Shown here: positions 12,501 to 27,500 of the stretch, piece after piece
Layout: the number at the start of each line of letters is the position of its first letter
Numbering within the stretch: the first letter of the stretch is position 1
From: Hymenolepis diminuta
Taxonomy: Eukaryota > Platyhelminthes > Cestoda > Cyclophyllidea > Hymenolepididae
Assembly: GCA_900708905.1 (NCBI GenBank)
Contig: CAADRB010000012.1
Span: forward strand, 293,235-357,234
Length of the DNA: 64,000 nucleotides
Direction of reading: 5' to 3'
The notes under the pieces: generated by a model
What the model was told of the DNA's origin: nothing
What the model saw: the letters and a program-made list of their open reading frames with translations, nothing else
The model's database searches: none
Made by a program: the position numbers and the translations under genes

Positions 12501-15500
12501 CAACTGCATGAACTCAGTCACCAAGGAACGGAAATGGTGTAGAATCAACAACAGAAAATGTTATTAAAGAATGAGGAACGAAACAGCAAAATTGTAACCA
12601 TTAAGTAGAAGAGGTAATTTTGTGAGGAAGTAAAGATGTTAATGAACTAAAGGAATCAATATACTACTTATCCAGTATGAATTAGCCATTCATACAACTA
12701 TGCCAAGAAGGCAATGAAGTGGAAAAATCAGTATGCGAACCGAGTATCAGTATCAGTTGGAGATGAGAGAAAAATTTATTATAAGTGATATTATGATAAA
12801 TGATATTTCACCTACCTTATCCTTGCTATGCTAATAGCTGTAAACCGTGTAATATCATATGCCTTCTTAAACATTGAAAGAAAAAATAAATTCAAGCGTC
12901 AACGCAGATCCCTCTAGATTAAGCAGCATCGGCCAATAAGCACTGAACACCATCGACAAGCATTTGGTCCAATTTAGGGAAAGAATCATGAAATTTGAAT
13001 CCTGGAACTAGAGCTGCCCATTTAGTAAATATTGTACAACTCGAGTCCAAATATCAAATGAAGTACGCTCCTTTGATGTCTTGATGATGCCCCTGTATCT
13101 TTCTGATCCCCTCCCCTTTAGTATTTGTTGGACTTACTATTTTTAAATATCAGTCGCTTCCCATAATTAAAAGTCATTAATTTTTTATTTTTTTATGGGT
13201 ATTAATAGTAATGAACAGCCCAAAAGAGATAATGCCCATTATTTTCGTAACTTAATTAGACTAAAGATTATTAGGGGCTTCAAGACTGACTATTGGCGAA
13301 GTACCAAGAAAATCATCATTCATATCGGTTTTTATTAGAATAAAATATTAATTTAATTCTTTAAGGCTCCGCCTTCTGAATGGATTATATCCTTTCCAAA
13401 GCATTTTTTTGAAGCACCCTTTGTGATATTAATATTCATGTTTATGTCAAGTGTTATAACAACAAAGAGCAAATGTTGCAATAGGAATAAGTCAGCATAA
13501 GTTCATTAATGAGTTATAAATCGATAACGAGTGCATATAAACTTATTCTCAGATAATTAATCCCTTAGCGTTTATATTAAAAGGAGTTCTTTCATTTCTT
13601 ACCAGTTCAAATTCATTTGCTCTGAAGGAAAAAGAAAGTATTACCTTTAGCTTCACCTTAAAACACTTATAGCAAGATGCACTTATTTTGATTCAGCCCT
13701 TATTTTAAAGTGTTATAAAACTGTGGTCAACATCAAATTATCAGAAATAATATTATGCAGAAAATTAACTAATCTTTATTCATACGGCAAAAACATTATG
13801 TAAAATTAATGCGCTTGTCATTTTAAAACTGTTATTTTTGCTTCATTAGTTTCACGATCTCATAGATTGTTCATCGGTGTCCGCAAAAACGAATAAGCAG
13901 AATTTAAATTATGTAAGATTCTGATGTGAGGTAGATTATTGATGGTCGAAAATGCTTCTTGGTTGACATTTGTTTTAATGATGTTCCGTTGTAAAATTGA
14001 ATTAGTCGGACCTCAGGAGACGCAGAAAGGACCTGTAGCTCAAATGATATTTTTATTAAAATAAATTTGGTTGGCCAATAATCGCAGCAATATTTGCTTT
14101 AGTGGTGAACTTACTAACTTAAATGCGAGCGCATAGATTCAATTATCCATAATAGAAGCGCGAGAGAGATTAACCCTGGGAGTTTTGTTAAGATATACCG
14201 ATAATATACTAGTTGGCTTCGTTGCACATTTTCTTTTTTTAAATTAAAAGAAAGATTTTTAATTAAATTTTATTCCCTAATTTCCAACAAGCTATAAAAC
14301 AAGCCGTTTTTTACAATATTACTTTGAAATTTGTTTTGCATCTGTCAAATTTTGCACGTGGTTTAAAGTGCGGTGAGTATTCTCTTCATAGTATATTACT
14401 CCTGACTTTCCCCTGCCAAAAATCCATAACCCCAAATCGTACCCGAAATACTTCAAACTTCGATAAAATTGTAAAATCTCAAATGGGCTACTATTATTTA
14501 AATTTTAATGCAATTATGTCAAAGATTGCTTTCTGACAATAATGAAAAAAATTAAAATCATATATGAAACTTGTTACTAAGTTTTTAAGAAGAATAATTC
14601 TACCTATTTATGTTAACTGCATTTTAGATTCATTTATAAAGAATTTATTAAAGTTCTACAAATATTTTAGCAAAATAAGAATTTCATGCTTATTTAGTTT
14701 TATTTATTTAATTTTCAACTACATATTCTTTTATCTTTAGTGTATTTAACTTTAAATTAGATCAAGTAATATTTATTTGATAGAATTACAAATTTACTCC
14801 TAGATGGAGAAAAGTAAATGCGTAAAAACTGTATTACCTATATCATGCATATTTACATTTCAGCCCAGATTCTTATCCCAAGTAAAATATGTTGTGAAAT
14901 GGAAGAGAATTTTTCTAATTTTCACCATTTCGGCATGTTTAGCAGTCACAATTGTTTATAGAACCGCTCATCCGTTGCCATAGATCCAATTAATAAAATT
15001 AATGGTATATCTCCATTGGAACTCCCAGGAACAAATAGCTACTGGGGAAAATAGATTACATTTGTAAGCTTATTCTTCTAAGTATCTACTTGTACATGAG
15101 TATAAAATATGCAATCAGAGCATAAGGGGTAAGTTCTTACTCTATTTGATTTCTAGAAGGTTTCATTTGTCATTTTTCCTATGAGGAATATATTTCATCT
15201 TCTAATTTTCTGATCTTCACCCATGATCTCCAAGGGTGCGATCGTGTACGCAATAGATGGAGCTTTTTTGTGTCATGTTACCAGTTTTGATGAGACCGAC
15301 AACTATTTATTAGAGTTCTATATCCTACGAATTATATTTTATTCATAACTTATTTTAAGATATTCACGAGCTTTCCGTGATAGATACTCTGTATAAATTT
15401 TTGATATACTTTGAGTTAGAACAGATCTTTTATGAGAAGTATAAAAACATATGGTAAATGACTGTTTTGCTGATGCTTCCAAATGTTTCTTTCATTGTTG

Positions 15501-18500
15501 CAACCATTCAACTTAACGCTTAAACAATTAACTCTTTCCTTATTTTAAAGTAATAGAAATTAGATCAAATTTGCAAAATAATTTACATTTTTCAGTTCTT
15601 TGAGCTGGTCGTTATATCTTAATACTCGCAGTAAAAATAATCAAATTTTTCCTAGTTTTTATTATAAATATGAGTTTCTGCCAATTATTTTAAAAAAACA
15701 TTATTTAACCTTTAAATAAAGAATTACATCTCCTTCTGGTAATCAGTTGGTAAAACATTTGACCAAAAACGGAAATCAGAGTTTAGAGAATCTTCAATCC
15801 AAAGAAACGTAGCTTTTGCATTTCGATTAATGCATATCAAAAAACATAACGCTGCCGCTGTCCGCTGAAATACCAATTGTCCGACTTGTCTTTTGTCGAT
15901 TGTTCCAGGGACAACGATGTGTCTGAAAGGGCTCTAGATATTTTCATTCCTTACTATCTACTCGATAATGTTAAAGGAATAGGGTTGACTCTAGTGAAGT
16001 AAATTAATTGATGTACTTATTATCTTTCCTCTTTTCTCATTTTGAATACTCCAGAAATTTAATTAATCAGCCCTGAAATGGATTTTAGCTACTTTAATAG
16101 CTGAATGCTATGGAGATCAAAATTACTATTTGGAAGCGCTAGCAGGAAGTCATAATAAATTCATTAGCAATTAATGAGAATATTATTCATTGGAATGCTT
16201 AAATATCTCAAGGCTATAAGTATTTAGATTAAAATTCCATTTTTAAAGTCTATTTGATTTTAACCTACATCATTTTTCCGTTTCAGGCCACATTAACAAT
16301 TCAACTCGATCTGATTCAATGGCCAGCAATATGGGCAACATTCACCTCCAGAGTGCTCATGTCTTTTGTTGGAATACTCGCCTGTCTGTCAATATCTCGA
16401 GCTCGACTTCTGGGACTTGGTGCAATTATAGGTCTCCTCATGACCGACACTAATGACATTGCTGTGATTTACCCAACATGTAAGCAATTGCTATTCTGTG
16501 GAGTAAATCACAACTCATTCTGATTTGATTAGAATTTTAAATTGGGAGGAAATTTTGTGATGCTAAAATTTGTAGATTACTGGATGGTAAGTCTAATTAA
16601 TATTGTCATAGGTTATTAAATCAAACTATCGTTGAAACAATGGCTCTCCTTCTAAATTGTAGGCCGTAAGAAACATTACTTTATGTAAAATGTCATCATT
16701 TTTTCACATTGATTTGGTTAAATCTGTGCTATATTTTAAATTCCAAATTGGCTGTCACATGGAAAGTTAGTTATAATGAAAAAAACTGGGATAATTTATT
16801 TGAAATGTATATCACTTTCATCAAAAAGCATATGTTTTAGTGAATTTGTCTTTAATTCGCAAAATACAAAAGGTATCATTGACCACCAAACTGTCCGATT
16901 TACGCGTTATTATTTTCTTCAATTTTTACTTAGTAGGCATTTAATGTAAATATATGTAATAGAGTGTATTTAATATGAATAGATTTCACTCCTAGATTTT
17001 GACAATATGATCAATAGAAAGTTAATATTTCAGTGACAGTAGTTAATGTAAAATCCTTAATTAATAAAATTTAAAATATTGTTTTCCAGTTCAAATATTT
17101 CTCCAATATTATTTTTGAGTAGTAGGTTATTTAATGCGCCCTTAAATGTATTTTTACTCACGATCTGGTAATCTTTATAGGGTTTCATTTGTAGCAAATT
17201 GTTGATTGTAAAAGCTAATACTATAATTAACTGGTAACAATAACAGCAATTACAGAGCAGAACATCAAGAGCTGATTAGACCAAAGTGCGTTGAAAATAC
17301 CGAAATTAGTATTTAACCAAGTGAGAGGTGGGCAATAGAGGAGATGAGAATGTAGGCTAGGATCAGATAACTTACAGGTGTGTCTGCGCGCGCGCGTGAG
17401 GACATGAGTGCAGCGTACTTTTAATGGAACGGAGTGGCTATAGCAAAGGGGGGAATCAAAGACGAGTTTAGACACAACTGGTAGAGCTTTTGAGCCAGAG
17501 GGATTTAAGGACGTCTCCGCGGCTTCGTGGACGAAAAACGGAACTGTTGCCATGTCGAATTCGAAGAGTAATTTTGGAAATGCGTAGAGTCATACCTCAC
17601 ATTATTTCACCGTTATATGCCTTCTTAATTGTTTTTGTAGCTCTGAATTATCAAAGGCCAGGAAAATTTATTTTTGATTAAGAAATTTGGCACCCAAGCT
17701 TACCTGTCATTTTAAGTGCGAAGAGAATTTGTTATGTGGTACATATTTCGTAAATTCGTAATAAGCACTGATCGCTTCTTATTAAAAATTCACGCAGGAG
17801 TCGGATCTTTGAATTCCAGTATATTAATTAGTAAAACATAAATTTATTATCAAGATGCTTGAATTTCAAACATGTAAAAGAGAAATTTTAATGCGTCACA
17901 TTCCAAAATGTTTAATTTATCATCTCATAACTTGATTTCTGTATGTATTTACGAATGTCATATTCATGAAAAGTTTCTTCAGTCATACCCATTTATTACC
18001 TGTAACTTTTAAATTAAAAAATGGGGAATCTTAAATTTAGAGGAGTGACTGCGTTACCAATATTACACTTTCTTTTCATCCATTTTTAAGCACAATTTAA
18101 GATATTGCATTTCATTGTTAAGAGGGCACATCGCTACTAAGAGCTATGTTTGTACTTTGCATTGCATGGATTTTACTTTCCATCTCTCTCCATTGTGGCA
18201 AAAATTAATGTAACCTGATTCTAATTTTTATACCTTTCTTGAGAAAATATGATATCATAATGAAGTCCTTTTGATTTTAAAACTCTAAATCAAGAATACA
18301 ATATATGGCATTAGTTGAAAATATTTTTTAAATTGAAGAAAATTTGAACAATACTTCCGTTTTAGCTGCACGGTGGCAAAAGTGTGCAGAGTTACAAAGA
18401 GAAAAGCTATAAAGTTTACATTTTTCTTAATGGAGCTTAGCGCTTGTGTTAATTACTAAGGGAACAAACTATTTTCTGAACTCTTAAACCTGATATTAAT

Positions 18501-21500
18501 AAGTTTTATAAATGAACCCGAATTTCTAACATGTGCACAAATTGACTGATTTTTCAACATACTTCATAAAAAATGGAAAAGATTGATTATCAGCTCTTAA
18601 TACGTCACTTTTACCCAAGCAGTAGCACCTAATCTTGCTATAATGTGATATTAGTGAAAATTCATATAAATTAACTAAATAATTAACATCAGCAGTTTTC
18701 AGACTTTCGGTGATTCGAATGACTCATTGGTTTATAGTTACGGAAATTTTTATTATCTCCCATCTTAAAATTCTCCGACTTAGCAATTATCAAGGCTATT
18801 TTTAAAAGAACGGATGCATTAAATTGTTATATACTTTAGGTTATCCTAGTTCGATGTTTTAATTCTTAACGTCTGTAAATCAGTCGGTAAAATTTGTCAT
18901 ATGTTGATGTTTTTCAATCTAAAATAGCTCAGTTAGACTCGGCTTTGACAAATATTTTATGAGATGCAACTTAATTCACGACAGATCGAATTGTAATGCA
19001 AAGCTGCTTCCAATGCTTATTCTGCATAGTGGGTTGGTGTCTTGTGTTTTTTTAAATTTATATGGGTGTGAATGAGATAACGCCTGATTTTTTCATTTAG
19101 ATTTTGGGCTTGATGCTTACCTGTACGCACTTAAAATGACTAGAACGTTTTGACGGGGGTATTTAGATCTCTCGGCCATCTTGAAGTGCAGTAGTTTTGT
19201 ATTGATTCCTTCTAGTTTAACCGATGATTTCAAAGTATTTTTTCTTGACGAGGTAACAATAGTCTCATAAGCTTTCATTTACTACAATTTTCTACAATGA
19301 ATAATTTATTAAGTAAACTTTTATTCCTCCCAGACGCCCACGCAATGATAATAAGGGCTTGGTGTTTAGGAATATGAAAGTTATTGAAGTTATTTATACG
19401 CAATCAGGGTGCAACCAAATGTTTATTCATACAATCATACTGATCCCTCGAATAAAAACTAACTAATACTTAATACTTAGGTAACAGCAGCAACACTTCT
19501 GTTTGCGAATTCCTCTCCGGAAAAATGCTACACTCAACATAAATTTATAATAATGCGCAATAATTAATCCCCATTTATGTCTTTGACATCAACAAAGACG
19601 GTTAAATCCCACATTATATTAAGAAATTTAATCTTTTACATTTTAGTCCGGATTCTCTATCCTTTAATGGCGTATCACTGTTGTATCATAGTTGCCCTAC
19701 AAGTTCTCATTCTCAAACCCATTGCATTCCTCCTACTTGAAATGAATACAGTCAGAGAGCGTCGAATGATATTACGAACATTAAATAAAACCTCCTCTAC
19801 ACACATGACCTACAGAACTCTGTTCAAGGTCAGTTGTATTGTGTTTTTATTTCACTAAATTTCGAAATGCATTGCATTAATTTTAACCATCACATCAATT
19901 ATCCCTGATTATTGTAATTACACTTATTGCAATTTTGTTTGTTCATGGGTTGTTAAGAAATTTTCACCTAGACCTATGGGAATTTCTTTCAAAATTATTC
20001 ATTTTATTGACAAATAGTGCTATTTAAGAATTTATCCTTTGACCATTATCCATTTTCAAATATTTTTTTGTTTTAATTTTCCGCGTGAGAAACTAGAAAA
20101 GCAAAAAAATCAGTAAGATAATCTTAAATTTCAAATTTCGTCTTGTCAAAATGATTTTTCTTCTTTAGATTATTTACCAAATACTACTGGATCCACTTGT
20201 ATTGGCCTTTGCTTTTGGGTTGATTTTCAATGCCGTCTTCCACCATAATCCTCCGGAATATTTCACCCACTTTTTCAACACGTTCAGTAAGTATATATCC
20301 CCATCTAAACGTGGATTGCTAAGAGCTTTTTAAAAAACGTAACTTTTGAGAAGAATTATGTCTATAATAAATCTGTTGAAATTAATTAATCAACGTTCAT
20401 TGAGAGGAAGCATATCTGCACCATTTCGATAATTAAACAAAAGGGATTTAAATGTGAACGTGGAAAATAGTCGTTAACTGTAATTAATTTTATAATATTC
20501 GAGATCAAAGTGACACAATAGCCACAATGCTATTTTTTCTTGTTCCTGGGCACATAGTTGTAGTTTGAGTTCAATTATGTTCCTATTAGGGTTATAATTT
20601 CTCAAGTTATTCATTTATTTATATCATTTTTAATTATTTTTAACTGATAAATTTAGATTACTAAGAAATAAGAAATCAAAACTGTCTTTTCATGAGGGTA
20701 GCATGCTATTATATTTTCCTATCTCATTTTACGAAATGTGCTAAGTTTATTTGCATATAGTATAATTTTGAAAATTTTAATAGAATTTTAGTTTTAAATT
20801 GGACTGGTCGCAAAAAGGTTTTTGTTACTTGGGTGCCGAAAAGACTAACATTCAATCTTTTCCTCAAAAATGTTAAAATTTTGATGGCTCGCCTATTTCA
20901 TCATTTTATTTTTTAAATTAATGTTTTTCTATTGATCACTGCAAGGAAAACAGCAGATATCTAAAAACAGAAAACAGTTGAACAATTACATCTCAATAGA
21001 GTTCACTATAAAGTTCACTTGTATTCTATCTCCCGTTTTAGTCGCCACCGGTATATTTTGCCAGTTCAATATTCTATTTATAACAACTTACTAATAATTT
21101 ATTGCGTTAACTTAGTTACTGATAATAAAATTGAGAAGCTATTCAGTTGCATTTCATTATGTATATGGAAGTCATAGGGAAATTTCCTACAGTGTTTAAA
21201 ATGTAATGTTTCACCCATAATTTCTTAAAATTTTTCCTCTTTGAGCAATATTAATTTATTCTAATGGGAAATGATATTCACGCTTTTGAGTTTATTTGAG
21301 ATATTTTCGAACTTTTCAATTGGAGCAATTTGTGCTTGCCCCTTTCTCGACAACTCAGTTTTCACCTGTAAACACCAGCGAAACGTTAGTCACAAAGTCC
21401 AGCGGTGCAGACGTTTTATTCCCACGTTCTCACTATATCTTTCTACCTTTTTCTTCGCCCTGTTTTCATTAATTTGCTCCTTTTCTCTGTATGCCTCGAC

Positions 21501-24500
21501 TTTCCTTTATTGTGTTCAGTAAATCTTACCTTACTCGTGACCCAATCTTCTGGACATCTGAACTATGTCCACTCTTGGCCGATAGTCTTATTTAATTAAA
21601 GTCGTTTTCCTTAACCACGCTTTTCAATATCCGGATTTTGGAAAATGCAATATACTTTATGAAGATTTTAATAGTGTCCAAATATATTTTCACATCCATT
21701 GTGGGCAGCATTTAACTCTTTATCAGCATATAATTAGAAATACAAAAATTATTTTCATTTTATTTTAATTTTAGTTTTACAACTTACCATCTTGTAGATA
21801 TAGCACTGGATATTTGACTATATCGTAAGCACTTATATTTTTATGCTTTGAAGACAATTTAATTAAATTGGGAGATCATTCATTCCCACTTCGGTATATA
21901 CGCATCTTTTGCTAGTAAAAACTAACTGATTGACAATAGTTAAGGCTTTCTATTTTGTGATGAAACTATGAGTTGTTAACGTCTTAATTTTGATACAGAA
22001 TGTACATTAAAATATTAATACATAAATCACATTATCTGCATCAAATGCCTTAGTCATTCTTATAGGCTAATTTAACTCCTTTTAGGTGAAACATTTGTTT
22101 CCTGCGCCCTGTTCTACCTCGGGCTTGTTTGTGCCAATTCGGTTACAGGCGTTTCTGCACGTAGTAAACCTCTTCTTTCAATCATTCTCTCAATCAAAGC
22201 GTAAGTGTATCGTGAATAAATAAAAGATAGACAGATAAAACACTCAAAAATTGTTATAAACCCTGGATTTGAGATAGAAATCATTTTGTCTAAAGAATGC
22301 ATAGTCGGTATCCTAGGATGTTTAATTTTCTATATACGTACTGCTTAAATCATACGCGCAAAAATTTTATAAACAAACAAATATCGTGTAGCTAAACAAC
22401 ATATCTTTTTACTCAAGATTACTTATGCCAATTTTGGCTACAAAACTGTATCATATCTTTGCGAAAAATTCTGAGAATGCTTCTGCAGAGTGTTTTACTC
22501 TTCTCTACTCGTTATCTCCTGCAAATGCCAATCTCCTTTCTCTTGCCTCCAGGTACGCCGTCACTCCAAATCTCGTAAGTGAATTCATACCAGATTTAAG
22601 CAGTATATCACGACCTGAAAATGACTGAAAATTCCTTATAGGTCAAGAACTTGTGATGTGTACTTTGCGGGAATTAAATTAAAATGCATATTATTAACAT
22701 TAATTTAGATATATTCTGCATTTATTTTATGACTTTCTACACCAAATTTTTATTTGCTACATTTTAAATTAAGTTCAAATAAAATAAATCTCTAAATAAA
22801 ACTCTTTATAGACAGGGTACGTAAGGTATCTGAGAGCACTTATATTTTTGTAACTAAAATTAACCCGATAATAGTTAAGGTATTTTTTTATATCAGGAGA
22901 TCTCGTGCCAGATACTACTATATGTAATGAAATGAAAAGACACGCTGTGATAGTGCCTATAAAAGTGAAACACAGGATTTTAGAAATTGCAACATCTCTA
23001 AAAGCTGCCAGATCTTTCGTTTGCAGAGTTAGAAAGGAGCTGAATGAAAACAGTGGAGATGGATTGGTCCCTACAAAGGAAAGAAATCAGCAGCATTGTT
23101 AACGCTCTGCTGACTCACTCAGAGCGTTTGTGAGTTTATGAGATGAGTGCATTGCATGACCGACAAAAATCCTGGGAAGTCAGTACGCGACATTTTGCCA
23201 AAAATCTTTAAGTGCCTGAAGGAATAATAATGAACATTGTTTATCGAGACCTCGGATATAAATCGTATGTTCTTAGTAAAGGTCGGTTTATGTGAACAAA
23301 AACGACTCAAACAAATTGAAGTAATCAGAAGATAAGGAGTATCTTTGGTTTTCCCCCGACGAAGAAAATTTCACCAGGATGAAAGAGTCAATCAAAGAAA
23401 TGATGGGTGGCTATGTTGGTGCGGATTCCATTGAAGTTCCAACTGCTATGCTCACGAAGTTTCCAGCAATAGTGATGGTTTTTAGTGTTGTTAGCAGTGA
23501 GAGATGGACACATCATGACTCCTCATTTTTTCCATAGGACCTTTGAGTCAATGCAGATGCAGATGTCGAGATTCCTCAGATCATTGTTAATCCGCCTTGG
23601 ATAGACAGAGTAGCCAACGGAAGACTCTGTGTCTTCCAACAAGATTCGGCCCCATCCCATAAAGCTCTCAAAATCCACGATTGGATGGCTGAGAATTTTT
23701 ATCATCATATCAAATCAAATCAACTTTTTTCTGTCGCCCCCAACTCACCAAACCTTAATCCTTTCGATCATTACGTGTGGGGCGTGCTTGAGAAGGAAGT
23801 TTATAAGCATCCCCAAAACAATAAACCCTCCTCCCTGATGGAGGCAATAGACTTATCCTGATGGAGGACATTAATAAAAACCACCTAATCTGGTCAGTCG
23901 CTTTCGGATTCGAACTGAGTCTGTGATAGAAGCCGAAGGAGGGTATATAGAATAAAACCTGGACTAATAATATGTTTATTTGTTTTGTTACAAGAAATCG
24001 TAAGTTTCCTTCATTAAGAGTTTCATTTTTTCTTTTCCTAAAAGTGCGTAAGGTGTCCTCAGATGCCCTACACATTCTGTATAATCAATTTTTAATTATT
24101 GATTATATTATTATAATTTTTTTAACTGAAGTAGGAAGTTTTACACTACTGTATAGTCTGATGTTCCGGTGACAGAATAGTAAATTAAACAAGGTTGCTA
24201 TAATAAAAAACAAAAAAAATTTCTGGAAAGTTAATAATTTTTTACGAAATGTGAAAAAAATAAAATTTTTTCCATATCGTCATGTTTAATTTCGTCTAAT
24301 CGGTTAAAGAAGTGTCCATCTGTCTATGAATCTTTGATAGCAGTCCATTTTTATCTCAATATAAACTTACTTTTGAGTAATATTGCAGTTTTGTTGCTAT
24401 ATTCTTGTAAAGCTTTTGCAGCACCCTTCAGGTATCCCTAAGTTTTCCCAGTATGCGGTTTAATTTACTCAATATTAATCTCGCAACAAATAGCCATATT

Positions 24501-27500
24501 AACACTTGTTGCTTCTTTTAGGTTGGAGACAATATCAGCATCGGGACCTTTCTCTTTCTTCCATGTCTCTTTATCTACCAATGCGTGTTAGATCTTCTCT
24601 CCACAGATGCCTCTGTTTATGCACATTTTCTCGAGAAAACCGCGGTCTTTGTTTCTTGGGTCAGCTTAATCACTGGGGTAAGTATCCACATTTTTATTTG
24701 TACGTGATTGGAGTTTAAATATTGCGTATTCTATATACCTAGTAAGCTAAAAAACTCAATGGTATCCGATGCCTATTTAATATAAATGTTTCACTGCTTA
24801 TATATTTAAATTCTTTAAATTTAATGGAGATGTAAGTTCGTTGTTAGCAAAATCTAAATTATGACCGTTTCATAATCATTTTTATCTTTATTCAAAACAA
24901 TTGTTTTAATTATCGTTAATATTAGAGTTAACATACTATTATAATTTTACTAATTCAAAAACAGTAATAACAGAAGTCTGCTTTCACAGTAGTAAAAATA
25001 TCGAAGCCCTTGTGGCTCAATTAGAAAAATACAACTTGTTTTTCTATGAATTAAATAACTCATTTATTTGCTAATAGGGGTCTGCTTGCATTTGATTATA
25101 TCAGTATCTTCTATCCAATACATTGAAATGTTCTTTTAACTTTATAAAAGTAGAAATGAAGTTATAAAAAAGAATATGGATGGTAAATATGTGAAGTTAA
25201 AAAGAGACCGGACCATTGGCAGTCAATTTTTTGAGGAAATAAAAGCTTTAAATATCAAGTTTTGAGGACAATATTAGCCAATATTTACTTCTAACTGATA
25301 AAAATAAAAATTGAATATATTCGAAAATTCACTTCCATTACAATTTAAATGAAAATATCATGACACTTAATGAATTTATATACTTTTTTCTGCCTTATTT
25401 TAATAAATGATTGAAGTACATACTTGGCTTTAGTTATGGACGAGAATGGTTTTTATGGCCGGTCGGAAAACAAGGATGATGCCTCATCGATTTGTGATCT
25501 GCTATCTCGACTGCACATTGGTCACAGCAGGAATCGTTATTCTTGGTTCTTTCAAAGACTCGTGGATATTTGGTAAGTAAAAATAAATTAAAGCGATCTC
25601 TGATTGGCTATACTTTGCTACATATCCGATAATGCTAACACTTAAAAGAGAAGGCTATAATGAGGATTTATAACTTAATCATATTCCCCTAAGTATTCTA
25701 CCTTTCCTATTAGAGTTTAAAGTGATTTGAAATGAATATTGATATAATTTGGTAAAATCGGTATAAAATTGAGACTTTGTATTTCCTGAAATCACGTCAA
25801 AATTTGGCAAGATTTTTGGGATTCTGATAGCGCCATAACAGAATCAAAATGGAACAGCTTAACTAATCGCAATTTTATCAAATAAGGCAAAATTCTTAGG
25901 TGCATCGCAGACGCAGTTAAATAGAAACTGAAAAAGAATATATGCGCGCCTTCTATTGTTACTATCTGTATAAACATATTTTACTATTTTATAAAACGAC
26001 AACGCTTATGTTAGTGCGTTCAATGTCTAAAATGTTGAAATTTTTCTACCCTTGTCGTCTATTTGAGTGTGGCTTTATATCTTGGTGCGTTAGTTGTGCT
26101 AGGAAAAACGAATTTTAATTTAATTTTATAATTTTAATTAATATTAACCTATGATCTAACATTTAATAAATGACACAAATAGAATTAATTTATTTTTAAA
26201 AAAATTTGCTTCTCAAATAGTAATTTATTTATGATGAAACCATTTCACCATCTAAGCAAAAGAAAATTTAGTTAACAATTATTATCATTATTATTAATTT
26301 AATAAGGGCTTCTTTTCCGAAATTGAATTTCACTAAAAAGCTATTTTTTCATTTTTAGATCTCTCAGCAAGAGTGACTTTGACTGACTATATAAAATTTT
26401 CCTTTTACCTGTCTGCCTATTTCTGTACAAGAATGTGGACAGCATTTATCTGCATTGGGATTTTCATTCAAAGAAAACAAGGTACAATCATGCCTCGTCG
26501 GAATCGGACTGTCTTCTACATTTTTGGTCTTATGTAAGTCTAGAGGCAATTCCACCACTAACCCATTCCCAGTTTTTGCGAATACAGAGATTCTAAAAGA
26601 TCTAAATAGCGTTACTAATGATAGATCTCTCATTTAATAACTTTGAGTGAACTCTGCTAACCGAGTTCTGCTAGGTTAAAAACCCTACAAAAATCTCAGC
26701 TTTTAAAGGCCAAACTCTCTGCAGAATAGAGTAGAATGGCTACTTAATCCTTAAACCTGCACGACTTAAGATCTACGTTTTCCTTATAATGTTCCTTATC
26801 TTATACTCGTTTTACAAAATGCGCAACAATGAAAAAGTTGGCGAATGCAATCCTTTTTTCTTGAAAAGAGGTATCCAGTGCAGTCATTCTTTTATGTCCA
26901 CTTTGAAAGAGCATCTCCAACCAAATAAATCTCCCAACTTTCCGAAGATCTGAAGGAAAAAAGGTACCAACTGACAACTCGATATTTTGAGAAATCTATT
27001 TAAGACCTAAGTCATCATATTTTAATTACTTTTTCTCTCCTCTTCCGTTAATCCAACCTTCAATGTTGTGTATGTACAAATATCTGACCAAAAATTTTGT
27101 AAAAACAACCATTCACGGATCTTTCAATCAAATAAAATAATAATTCTAGTCATTTAACAAAACCAACTCGTATATAATTAAGACTAAAAGAAAATAGTCG
27201 CAGAATTTTAAATTTTTATTGGAGTAACTTGTAATCAAATTCATATTAAATAACAATGAAGTTTTAAAAATTGTCCTTCGCTGCAAATGACTGGTGCTTT
27301 CTTAGCGGTTTTATTTGTCTATTAAGCTACTCAAAATACATTTTTCTAATCTGAAACATTAAATGTATTCTCCTTGTGGAGAAGATTTCTAGGATTTGAC
27401 AAAATATTTCAAATTTTTGTCTAATCCAAGTGAACCAAGCGGAATCAAAACAAATTTGGACTACTCTAGTACAAAGCATGTACATTTCTTGGCTAGTCAT

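Larger units (their letters stand above)
6565..16286 (+). other. GPR155 intron 1 (9.7 kb), repeats only
   Basis: Exons 1 and 2 are adjacent in the protein alignment with no missing residues, so this interval is a single intron. It contains a SINE-like fragment (9428-9560), two copies of the unrecognised 180-bp repeat (9830-9870 minus; 12926-13095 plus) and a run of ten Cs at about 11904-11913. No gene was found in either strand. Confidence 0.8.
22812..24080 (+). mobile_element. Degenerate Tc1/mariner-type transposon in GPR155 intron 6
   Basis: About 1.27 kb long, the usual mariner size. The left end (22812-22834, ACAGGGTACGTAAGGTATCT) and the reverse complement of the right end (24058-24080) match at 17 of 23 positions, all differences being transitions. 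TA lies next to both ends, as expected for the TA target duplication. It is inserted in the same orientation as GPR155, between exons 6 and 7, so its removal by splicing should leave the host protein intact. Confidence 0.85.

Noticed and set aside
23755..24075. Minus-strand 106-codon frame
   Set aside because: Antisense to the mariner transposase remnant and its 3' terminal repeat.
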